Shown in pieces: positions 22,088 to 30,059 of a stretch of 30,742 nucleotides of DNA. The notes below the pieces were generated by a model, which saw only the letters and a list, made by a program, of their open reading frames with translations, made no database searches and was not told the origin of the DNA. Source of the stretch: Syntrophaceae bacterium UBA5619 (lineage in GTDB: Bacteria; Desulfobacterota; Syntrophia; Syntrophales; UBA5619). Every line of letters starts with the position of its first letter. Positions within the stretch are counted from its first letter, which is position 1. The stretch spans positions 1 through 30,742 of the forward strand of contig DIKL01000050.1 in the NCBI GenBank assembly GCA_002424545.1, written 5' to 3'. Both the position numbers and the translations under genes were made by a program.

Positions 22088-25000
22088 GCCCTTGCCTCTT
22101 CTTCCGTCGGCATGTTCCTCCCTTCACCAATCGTCTCCGCCGGCGAATGGGGCGTCGCGCCGAATCGTCTTTTGAACCCGCGCAGCGTTTCCTCTTGGAT
22201 TCGATAATCTTCGCAACGCAGACCGACCACTCCGAAGCCAAGCCGATGAAGAAGACGGTAGTGCCGCAGAGACGTCTCCCCGTCGACCTCCCCGATCGTC
22301 GGTTTCAGATCGGTATAAAGGCGGGAAAGCAGGCCGGAGAGAACGCAGCCGGTGATCGTGCGGGGCTTGAAGGCGAGAAGGGACAGCCTCTTCGTCTCTC
22401 TCAGGGACATTTCCACGGCCTCCGGCAGATACAACAAGCAGGTCGCGGGGGCGGGCAAGCGAAGCAGATCGCCTTCCGTAAACAGGATATCCCCGTCCGT
22501 CTCGATGCGCCGCACCGCGCGCTCCGTCGCGAAACACCGCTGACCCGATTCTTCGACGATGATCGTCCCCGGTTTGATCCGGGCCACATCGATGATCTCC
22601 GGAACATTCGTCGCGCCGATGATCAGCGAAGACTCATAGAACGGGGGCGGCAGTTCATCGGAGGCCTTCATGATCTCCAGTGCATCCCCCCTGAAGCCGC
22701 AGTCGACAAGTTCCCGGCTCAACACGGCCGCAAAGAGGAGATTGTTGTAAGCGTCGGCCATGATGATCTTTTTCGGGTGCGGCATGCATTCGAGCAGCAG
22801 GCAGAGGGTAGCGGCCCCGATCGTGTTGAGCCCGACCAGTCCGACGGTTTCATCCTCAAGACGCCGTCCCGAAATCCTCAGCGTCTTTTCCAGGGTCATC
22901 GCCATCGCCGCCGCCACCGTGGCCTGGCCGGTCGTAATGGAAGGATGGTGATGGTTCGCCGAAACATGTTCGACCACATCGAAGCCGTCATCCGTCGCCA
23001 GCGGGAGATGCCCGGTCAGCGAGACCGTCTTCGCACCGATATGGCCGGCCATTTCCAGCGCCTCGACGACATTGTTCCGCAGGGACGCCTTGTCGCTGAA
23101 TATCTCGGAAGCGAATCGCGGCAGGACGATGGAGGCAATGCGGCCCAGGAAGGTGCTCGTGATGCTGCTCAGAATCGGTCGATTGCCGCAGAACCCTTTG
23201 ATGATTTCATCCTTCCCGAGTCCGGTCTGATCGATCAGGTCATCGGGAAGGCAGATGATCGCGGCGGCATCGACCGGACCGATTCTCCCCGCATCGAAGA
23301 GAGACATCAGCGGCCGTCTTTCGATCGTCATGGTCGGAGAGAGCGGCGGCGGCGTGTCCGCCGACGCGGAGGCCCGGACCGCCGGCATCGGCTTTTGTCT
23401 TTCGATCGCCGCGGTCAATCCGGCGACCGTGGGATTCAGAAAGAGGAGTTTCACCGGCACCTTGACATCGAGTTCGGTCGATATCCGCGATATCAGTTGC
23501 AGGGACCGCAGGGAATTCCCTCCCGACTCGAAGAAATTGTCATGAATTCCGATGTCCGGCCTTCCGATGATCTCCCGCCAGAGGACGAGCAGCCCTTGTT
23601 CGAGATCGTTGCGCGGCTGGACCCGCACGTCGTCCGGGCGACGGCCCGCGGAGGCGGGATCCGGAAGGGCCTTTCGGTCCACCTTCCCGTGGACCGTCAG
23701 CGGAAGGGCATCCATCTGAATCAGATAATGGGGCGTCATATGCCCGGGGAGAAATCGTCCGAGATGAGACCTCAGATCGGCCTGTTCCAACGGCCCGGTG
23801 GCCGTAAAATAGGCGACCAGCTCCTTCGAATCCCTGCCTCCCGCCAGGACCACGGCCTCCTTGACCGCGGCGTGCCGAAGCAGGGCATTCCTGATCTCCC
23901 CCAATTCGATCCGGTACCCTCGGATCTTGACCTGATCGTCATTTCTTCCCAGCCATTCGATCGTTCCATTGGGCAGCCATCTGCCGATATCCCCGGTTCG
24001 ATACAGTCTTTCGTTCGCCCGAAAAGGATGGGCGACGAACCTCTCCGCGGTCAATTCCGGCCGGTTGAGGTACCCCCTGGCCAGTCCGGGCCCGGAAAGG
24101 CATATTTCACCGGGGACACCGATGGGGACGAGATTCAGCGAACCGTCGAGAATATAAACCGCCGCGTTGGCGATCGGCCTCCCGATCGGCACGGCTTTCC
24201 GATAGTCCCCCTCGGGTGATACGCGTTCGATCGTGGCACAGACCGAAAATTCCGTCGGACCGTAGGCGTTGAAGTATCGCTTGCTGCGGCTGAGAAAAAC
24301 CGCGTCCCCGGCGTTCGGGGCTTCTCCGGCCGTGACGATCGTCTTGACGGTGTGAAGGCGTTCCTTGTCGAGCACATTGAGATAGACGGGGGGCAGCGTC
24401 ACATGCGAAACCCGTTTTTCTTCCAGATAGCGAACAAAGGCCAGCGGGTCATAGATCGTTTCCTTTGCAATGGTCACGAGGGCGGCGCCGGCCAGCAGCG
24501 CCATGAATATCTCCGAAAGCGAGGCATCGAACGAAGCCGACGCGAACTGCAGCACGCGGTCGGTCTCCGATACCTCGAAGACCCTGATCTGGTGCAGGAC
24601 CATGTTGACAAAACCGGAATGCTCGATCAGCACCCCTTTGGGCTGCCCCGTGGAACCGGATGTATAGATGATGTACGCCGGCGAGTCGGGGGACGAACGG
24701 CGCGAAAGCGCCGCCGCCGGACCCGACGGATCGTACGGGGGGGCAAGGCGCTCGATCTTCAGGGCCTCCACCGAGGCGGGAAGCGGCCCGATCGCTTCGG
24801 CGAGAGCGCGCCGAACGAGCAGGATCCGGCAACCGCTATCCTCCAGCATATGGTCGATTCTTTCCTTCGGATAGGCCGGATCCAGCGGCAGATAGACCCC
24901 GCCGGCCATCAGGATCCCGAGCAACCCGATCACGGACCATTCGCCCCGGTCGACCATCAACCCGACGGTTTCCCCGGGTTCGATCCGATATTTCGCAACC

Positions 25001-28000
25001 AGCGTCGCGGCCAGTCCGCGGGCCCGCTCGTTCAGCTCGCGGTAACTGAGTTCTCCTTCTTCCAAAACAACCGCCGGGCGATCGGGCTTTTCGGCGGCGA
25101 TTGCCTCGAAGAGATCCACGATCGTCTGGTCCGCCGGATAGGGATGCCGGGTATCGTTGAATGTCTCGGTCAACAGCCGCTTTTCCTCGGGCCCGAGAAT
25201 CTCCAATGTCCCGATCTCCGCGGACGCGTCCATGAGCACGCCCTCCGCCAGCGTGGCGATATGGGAAGCGATCCGCGCGATCGTCGCGTCCCGGAACAGA
25301 TCGGTGTTGTAATTGATCCCGATCCGAAGACCGCCGGCGGACGGCTCGACTTCGAACGTCAGGTCGAACCGGCATGTGCCGGATTCCACCTCCACGGCCG
25401 TCATCCGCAGACGATCCCTGTCCGCGGGCACACGACTGTCCGCGTCCCGATACACCAGCATGACGTCGAAAAGCGGGGCCCGGCCCGGATCCCTTTCCAG
25501 GCCGAGCTCGTCGACCAGACGGTCGAACGGGTACTGCTGATGATCGTATGCATCGATCACCGTCCTTTTCACCTTTTCGATGATCGCGGCAAAGGAATCA
25601 TCCGGACGGAGATCGTCCCGCAGGGCCAGGGTGTTTGCGTAGAAGCCGATCTGGTCCTGCAGATCGGGATGGTTCCGGCATGCCACCGGAGAGCCGACGA
25701 TGATGTCTTCCCGGCCGGTATACCGATGGAGGAGCGTCTTCAGCAGGGCCAGCAGGATCATGAACAGGCTGGCGTCATGCTTCCGCGCAAGCTCCGCCAG
25801 CCCGGCCGTCAGCCGCTCATCGAGATCGAAGAAACTGGTCTTGCCCCGGTAGGTCTGGAGCAGGGGGCGGGCATCGTCCGACGGCAAATCCAGCGGCGCC
25901 GATCCCGCTCCGGCCAGTTTCTCGTGCCAATAATGGGCCGTTTTGGAGGTCTCATCCGCGGCGAGCCTCGCGTTCAGCCATGCGGCGTAATCCCGGTACT
26001 GCACCCTCAGCGGCGCAAGCGGATTGGGTTTCCCCTCCCGGAAGGCGCCATAGAGGGCCATCAGATCACGTTCCAGAATGTCGAAAGACCAGGCATCGCC
26101 GATGATATGGTGTATGTTGAAGAAGATCGCGTGCCGGCCCGGCGTCAGGGCGAGGACCGCGACCCTCAAAAGCGGCCCCCGGGAAAGGTCGAAGGGAAGA
26201 ACCGCCTGGGCGCGGGCGTAGTGGATTGCCCGTTCCTCGGCGTCGGCCGCCCCGGTCAGATCGATCCGCTCGACGGAAAAGCCGGCAAGGGAATCCGCCG
26301 TCTCCCGAATCTTCTGACGGGGCTCCCCTTCGGTCGCGAAGAAGGTGGTGCGCAGGGATTCGTGCCGGTCGATCAGCGCATGAAAAGCCTTCTCCAGCGC
26401 CGGGACGTCAAGATTCACTTCCACCCTGTAGAGGCCCGGCAGATTGTAGGCCACGGATCCCTCATCCATCCGGTCCAGGACCCAGAGCCTTCGCTGCGAC
26501 GGCGAGACCGCGTAATCGGGCTGAGGTTCGAGCGGTGCGATCCCCGCAAAATCGGATCCCGGCCGCTCCTCCAAGAGGGCGGCGAGACTCCGGATCGTCT
26601 GGTTCGCGAAAAATGTCCGGAGGCTGATCTCCACTTCCATCTCGCGGTAGATCCTCGCCAGGAGCCGCGTTGCGGTGAGCGAGTGGCCGCCAATCTGGAA
26701 AAAGGGACTGTTCACCCCGACCTTCTTCAAGTGCAGCACCTCCCCCCAGATCCTGGCCAGCGTCTCTTCCCGTTCGTTCGCCGGGGCTTCGTAGGGAATC
26801 TCCTCGTAGATCAGCTCTTCCGGTTTTGGAAGCGCCTTCCTGTCGATTTTCCCGTTGATATTGAGCGGAAATTCATCGAGCCGGACGTAAAAGGACGGAA
26901 CCATGTACGAGGGCAGCGACCGCCGCAGCCAGGCGCTGATCTGCCCCGCGTCGGTCGCCCTTTTTTCCGTGTAGTAGCAGACGAGGGTGTTCTCGTTGTC
27001 CGGAGATCGATGGCTGACCACCACCGTCTGATCGATCAAATCGCCTCCCATAAGGGTTTTTTCGATCTCGCCCAGCTCGATCCGGATGCCGTTCACCTTC
27101 ACCTGGGTGTCGAGCCGGCCGATGAATTCGATCGTCCGGTCCGTCAGATACCTCCCGATGTCCCCGGTTTTGTAAACGATATCGCCGGAATCGCCGGTGA
27201 GCGGATTGGGAACGAAGCTCATCCCCGTCAGCTCGGGGTCGCCGTAGTAGCCCTTCGTCCGGAACGGGGTCTTGATGAAGATGTCGCCGATCTCGCCCGG
27301 CTCGCAGAGCCGGCCGCCCTTGAGAATCAGCACGGCGGTATTCGCGATCGGCCGACCCGCGGGGATCATCGCGTTGGGATTGGACGGTCGCTGACCGATG
27401 GAGAAAAAGGTCTTCACGAGCGTCGTTTCCGAGGGCCCGTAGAGATTCACCAGGGTAACCCGCTCCCCGACCCGGTCCATCCAGCGGATCACATCCTTCC
27501 CGTAGAGGGGTTCGCCCGCCATCAGGACGTATCGCAGCGCCGGCAGAATCTCCCGTTCGCCGCCGCCGTCCCTCTCCTCGAGTTCCCGGGTCATCATCCG
27601 GAAGAGGGACGGAACGCAATGAACCAGCGTGATCTCCTCATCCTCGATCCACCGGAGGAGTTGTTTCACGTTCGATCGGGCCCCCTTTTCCGGGATGCAG
27701 AGCGTTCCGCCGGTGATCAGCGGAACGAAGATGTCCCTGAGGCTTGCGTCGAAGGTGATCGGCGGCAACTGCGTGACCCGGATGTTCTCGTCGAAGCCAA
27801 ACTCCCCCGCCTCCCAGTGGACGAAATGGCTGAGGCTTTTGTAGCACCCCTCAATCGCCTTGGGAACGCCGGTCGAACCGGAGGTGTACATGATGTAACA
27901 ACCGTCGTCGGGATCGGGAAGGTCCCCCGCCTCCGCGGCAAAGATTCCCGCGGCGCCCGTTTTTTCCGGCGCCCGGAGCGTCGGATGAAGGTCCCGTCCG

Positions 28001-28407
28001 ATCAGAACGACCGGGCAGGCTCGGTCGTCGAAACCCGCCGCGGCGAGCCGCCGGCCCGTTTCTTCGATGGCCGCATCGGCGATGACGACCCGCGGAGGGG
28101 TCTTGCGCAGCATGTATTCGAGTCGTCTGTCCGGGAACGACAGATCCAGCGGGAGGAAGAGCCCGCCCGCCTTCATCACTCCGATGATCGCGGCAACATA
28201 GGCGATGCCGCTTTCGAGCGGCACGCCGACGATGACGTCCCGTCCGACTCCCGCCCGGCGGAGCATCGCCGCGATTTCATCGCTCGCCCGGCTCAAATCC
28301 CGGTAAGAGATTCCATTCCCCGCCTGATGGACGGCCTCCCTTTGGGGAAACCTCCCGACCGTTTCCTCAAAGACCGTATGGACGATTTTTCTGTTCACTG
28401 ATGCCAC
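22084..28407 (-). CDS. NRPS: A(iso-Asp-like)-PCP-C-A(Tyr-like)-PCP-AAR-like domain
   Basis: 2107-residue NRPS. A1 (~10-535; MYTSGSTG near 171, NGKIDRKAL near 516) has hand-read code DARHLALLVK, close to the McyB (methyl)aspartate code DARHVGIFVK. PCP1 carries Ser576 (GGHSL). C (~630-1060) has HHIIGDAWS, with Ala for the usual Gly after Asp. A2 (~1085-1590) reads DASTVAAVCK, a known Tyr code. PCP2 has Ser1632 (GGNSL). Residues ~1680-2090 resemble cyanobacterial acyl-ACP reductase, with a Rossmann loop GLVGLNTIGAAT near 1853; this is not the usual SDR-type R domain or a TE. With no C domain before A1, the protein could be an initiator or could receive a chain from the orphan C domain of the 9788-18916 protein. 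The start is GTG with GGAGGTG ~10 nt upstream; another GTG lies 9 nt further in. The gene begins 45 nt after the hydrolase stop. Confidence 0.94.
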   Translation of the reverse strand: MASVNRKIVHTVFEETVGRFPQREAVHQAGNGISYRDLSRASDEIAAMLRRAGVGRDVIVGVPLESGIAYVAAIIGVMKAGGLFLPLDLSFPDRRLEYMLRKTPPRVVIADAAIEETGRRLAAAGFDDRACPVVLIGRDLHPTLRAPEKTGAAGIFAAEAGDLPDPDDGCYIMYTSGSTGVPKAIEGCYKSLSHFVHWEAGEFGFDENIRVTQLPPITFDASLRDIFVPLITGGTLCIPEKGARSNVKQLLRWIEDEEITLVHCVPSLFRMMTRELEERDGGGEREILPALRYVLMAGEPLYGKDVIRWMDRVGERVTLVNLYGPSETTLVKTFFSIGQRPSNPNAMIPAGRPIANTAVLILKGGRLCEPGEIGDIFIKTPFRTKGYYGDPELTGMSFVPNPLTGDSGDIVYKTGDIGRYLTDRTIEFIGRLDTQVKVNGIRIELGEIEKTLMGGDLIDQTVVVSHRSPDNENTLVCYYTEKRATDAGQISAWLRRSLPSYMVPSFYVRLDEFPLNINGKIDRKALPKPEELIYEEIPYEAPANEREETLARIWGEVLHLKKVGVNSPFFQIGGHSLTATRLLARIYREMEVEISLRTFFANQTIRSLAALLEERPGSDFAGIAPLEPQPDYAVSPSQRRLWVLDRMDEGSVAYNLPGLYRVEVNLDVPALEKAFHALIDRHESLRTTFFATEGEPRQKIRETADSLAGFSVERIDLTGAADAEERAIHYARAQAVLPFDLSRGPLLRVAVLALTPGRHAIFFNIHHIIGDAWSFDILERDLMALYGAFREGKPNPLAPLRVQYRDYAAWLNARLAADETSKTAHYWHEKLAGAGSAPLDLPSDDARPLLQTYRGKTSFFDLDERLTAGLAELARKHDASLFMILLALLKTLLHRYTGREDIIVGSPVACRNHPDLQDQIGFYANTLALRDDLRPDDSFAAIIEKVKRTVIDAYDHQQYPFDRLVDELGLERDPGRAPLFDVMLVYRDADSRVPADRDRLRMTAVEVESGTCRFDLTFEVEPSAGGLRIGINYNTDLFRDATIARIASHIATLAEGVLMDASAEIGTLEILGPEEKRLLTETFNDTRHPYPADQTIVDLFEAIAAEKPDRPAVVLEEGELSYRELNERARGLAATLVAKYRIEPGETVGLMVDRGEWSVIGLLGILMAGGVYLPLDPAYPKERIDHMLEDSGCRILLVRRALAEAIGPLPASVEALKIERLAPPYDPSGPAAALSRRSSPDSPAYIIYTSGSTGQPKGVLIEHSGFVNMVLHQIRVFEVSETDRVLQFASASFDASLSEIFMALLAGAALVTIAKETIYDPLAFVRYLEEKRVSHVTLPPVYLNVLDKERLHTVKTIVTAGEAPNAGDAVFLSRSKRYFNAYGPTEFSVCATIERVSPEGDYRKAVPIGRPIANAAVYILDGSLNLVPIGVPGEICLSGPGLARGYLNRPELTAERFVAHPFRANERLYRTGDIGRWLPNGTIEWLGRNDDQVKIRGYRIELGEIRNALLRHAAVKEAVVLAGGRDSKELVAYFTATGPLEQADLRSHLGRFLPGHMTPHYLIQMDALPLTVHGKVDRKALPDPASAGRRPDDVRVQPRNDLEQGLLVLWREIIGRPDIGIHDNFFESGGNSLRSLQLISRISTELDVKVPVKLLFLNPTVAGLTAAIERQKPMPAVRASASADTPPPLSPTMTIERRPLMSLFDAGRIGPVDAAAIICLPDDLIDQTGLGKDEIIKGFCGNRPILSSITSTFLGRIASIVLPRFASEIFSDKASLRNNVVEALEMAGHIGAKTVSLTGHLPLATDDGFDVVEHVSANHHHPSITTGQATVAAAMAMTLEKTLRISGRRLEDETVGLVGLNTIGAATLCLLLECMPHPKKIIMADAYNNLLFAAVLSRELVDCGFRGDALEIMKASDELPPPFYESSLIIGATNVPEIIDVARIKPGTIIVEESGQRCFATERAVRRIETDGDILFTEGDLLRLPAPATCLLYLPEAVEMSLRETKRLSLLAFKPRTITGCVLSGLLSRLYTDLKPTIGEVDGETSLRHYRLLHRLGFGVVGLRCEDYRIQEETLRGFKRRFGATPHSPAETIGEGRNMPTEEEARA
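22130..23370 (-). other. AAR-like (acyl-ACP reductase-like) C-terminal domain of the NRPS
   Basis: From memory of the Synechococcus AAR sequence, several blocks line up: HIGAKTVSLTGH with the HGIDISALGGF block; SITTGQATVAAAM with the RFTTGNTHTAYV block; ETVGLVGLNTIGAAT with ATVAVVGATGDIGSA; KPGTIIVEESGQR with KQPCVLIDGGYPK; and CLLYLPEAVEMSL with the CFAEAMLLEF block. The AAR nucleophile Cys aligns with Thr1948 here; the nearest Cys is Cys1958. The NAD(P) fold therefore looks preserved while the acyl-enzyme chemistry is uncertain. Confidence 0.65.
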
Positions 28408-28452
28408 GTCTTGAATCCACCTCCCGATGGTTGCCGAATCGATGCCGGCTTT

Positions 28453-29994
28453 CTAATCCCAGGTGTATGCCGCCGTGCAGGAGTTCGTCGGTCTGGTCCC
28501 GGGATTCTTGACGAAGTCATTCATCATCCGATCGACGCACTCCAGATAGGCCGTAGCGTGCCCGGCCAGGATGGGAAAATAAAAGCTGTTCGGCAGATCA
28601 TCCGTCGTCGGCTGACGGATAAAGGTCTCCGGTGTGGCCGTGTCGAGCGTTCCCACGAGCATCAGGGTCGGAATGTCGCTTCTCACCGGATCGCTCTCCT
28701 CGTAGGGAAGCGGCGCGACGGGCCAGAGCCCGAGGATCGCCGGTTCCATGTCGATGTAATGAATCTCGTGCCAACGGGCGATCGGCGCGTCCCGCGCGTC
28801 CGGAAAGCTTTCGCCGATGGATTGCCGGATCTTCTCGGCGCTGGTGTAATAGGCGTCGTCGGCCGAAAAGACGGAATTGTACATCGCCACGCTGGGCGAG
28901 TCGGTTCCGGCTTCGCCGTTGGGGAAGAAGAAATCGAGGTAGCCGATCCAGGAATCGGCGATCGGACCGTAGGCATGGGTTGCAAACATGTTTTCGATCC
29001 GTTGCGGCAGTTTCGTGTCGTAGGGCGTTTCCTTCAGCTTGGCCACAAGGTAAGAGGCGACCTTGTCCCCCGTAACCCTGATCGCGATGTTGTCGGTCGG
29101 ATTTCCGGCCGAATTGTAGTGATGCCCGACGACATCGACCGGGGCCGTATCGAGGGCGTTCATCATCGCGTAGAAATGTTCTTCCAGTGCCGGGTACCTT
29201 GCCGCGGCCGCGTCGAAGAAGGTGCGGAAGGCATGTACGTTTCCCGCCGGCGCCCGCTCGAAGGGGTTGACCTCCGGCGGCAGAATGGAATCGAGGGTCA
29301 CCGAAATGATCCGCTGGGGATAGTGTCTCATCGTCGTCAAGGCCAGCCGCGTGCCGTAGGAGGCGCCGAAGAGGTTGAACTTCTCGTATCCCAGGATGAT
29401 CGCCATATCCCGGATATCCGTCGCATTCTCCAGGCTGTCGTAGGCGGAGAGGTTGACGCCCTCGTTCCGGAGACGGCCGTAGCAGGCGACGAGCCCTCGG
29501 ATCCTGCTGGCCGCCGCATCCTTGAAGGTGAGGCCGTACACTTCAGTCCGCAGGGGACCCAGCTCCTCGGAGCAGTAGAGGGCGGGATTGGAGTAGTTCG
29601 TGCCGCGCTGATCGAGGACGATGACATCGCGGACATCGCCGAAATTCTTCCGGATGTAGTAGTCGCTCATCTCGAAAATCCTGTACGCCGAGGCCGTCGA
29701 GGCACCCGGTCCGCCGATCAGGTAAAAAAGAGGCGGCTGGGTCGAATCGCCGTTCAGGCTCTTGTAAACGGCCACGTAGAGCTTGAGCGTCTTGCCGTTG
29801 TCCGGATTGTTGCGGTCTTCGGGGACGGTCAGGTATCCGCACCGCGTTGTCGAACCGGCCTCCAGCGTATGCTTGCAGGTCGTCTCCTCGAACCGGGAAA
29901 GCATCGGCGGTTCGCTGGAACTGCAGGAAATCAGGATCGGTAACGACAACACCGCCAGCAGCCACGGAACGATCGATCTGACTTTCGCTATCAT
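28453..29994 (-). CDS. TAP-like alpha/beta-hydrolase lipoprotein (peptidase family S33 type)
   Basis: 513-residue secreted hydrolase. The start at 29994 (MIAKVRS) is chosen over the in-frame 30063 because TTTGAGGAGGGAGAAT gives a strong SD and it begins directly with a lipoprotein signal: a hydrophobic stretch ending LPILISC, lipobox Cys near residue 24. Catalytic elements: nucleophile Ser212 in FGASYGTR, Asp in MLVGTLDTATP, His in ILAGHATAY. The C-terminal layout (…GTLDTATP…GHA…C…NSCTAA) is typical of TAP-like S33 proline/tripeptidyl aminopeptidases. It should sit on the periplasmic face of a membrane. It lies between the PKS (65-nt gap) and the NRPS (45-nt gap), so it is co-transcribed. It may trim, activate or detoxify the exported peptide (inference). 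It is unlikely to be an assembly-line thioesterase, since it is exported. Confidence 0.87.
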   Translation of the reverse strand: MIAKVRSIVPWLLAVLSLPILISCSSSEPPMLSRFEETTCKHTLEAGSTTRCGYLTVPEDRNNPDNGKTLKLYVAVYKSLNGDSTQPPLFYLIGGPGASTASAYRIFEMSDYYIRKNFGDVRDVIVLDQRGTNYSNPALYCSEELGPLRTEVYGLTFKDAAASRIRGLVACYGRLRNEGVNLSAYDSLENATDIRDMAIILGYEKFNLFGASYGTRLALTTMRHYPQRIISVTLDSILPPEVNPFERAPAGNVHAFRTFFDAAAARYPALEEHFYAMMNALDTAPVDVVGHHYNSAGNPTDNIAIRVTGDKVASYLVAKLKETPYDTKLPQRIENMFATHAYGPIADSWIGYLDFFFPNGEAGTDSPSVAMYNSVFSADDAYYTSAEKIRQSIGESFPDARDAPIARWHEIHYIDMEPAILGLWPVAPLPYEESDPVRSDIPTLMLVGTLDTATPETFIRQPTTDDLPNSFYFPILAGHATAYLECVDRMMNDFVKNPGTRPTNSCTAAYTWD

Positions 29995-30059
29995 ATTCTC
30001 CCTCCTCAAAATGGGCGCGGCCCCGCGCCGGAATCGTTCATCCTTGCCGCACCTTTCTC

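Noticed and set aside
22130..23370. Reading the NRPS C-terminus as a standard SDR thioester reductase or TE
   Set aside because: No TGxxGFLG-type SDR loop with the YxxxK motif and no GxSxG nucleophile elbow were visible; the motif series fits AAR better.
22066..24219. 717-codon plus-strand open frame
   Set aside because: Antisense shadow of the NRPS C-terminal region; no domain or ribosome site.
24352..28401. 1349-codon open frame antisense to the NRPS
   Set aside because: It is the complement of a clearly real NRPS with all motifs intact. Its translation is Arg/Gly/Pro/His-rich without domains, a usual artefact of GC-rich codon bias.
26800..28407. A1-PCP1 as a chain-initiating module
   Set aside because: Possible from the gene alone, but it would place the AAR-like domain in front of a KS and leave the terminal C of the other NRPS without a partner. 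The trans-pairing explains both.
28411..29943. 510-codon plus-strand open frame opposite the hydrolase
   Set aside because: Low-complexity Arg/Gly/Val translation; the minus-strand hydrolase has a lipobox, catalytic motifs and a strong SD.
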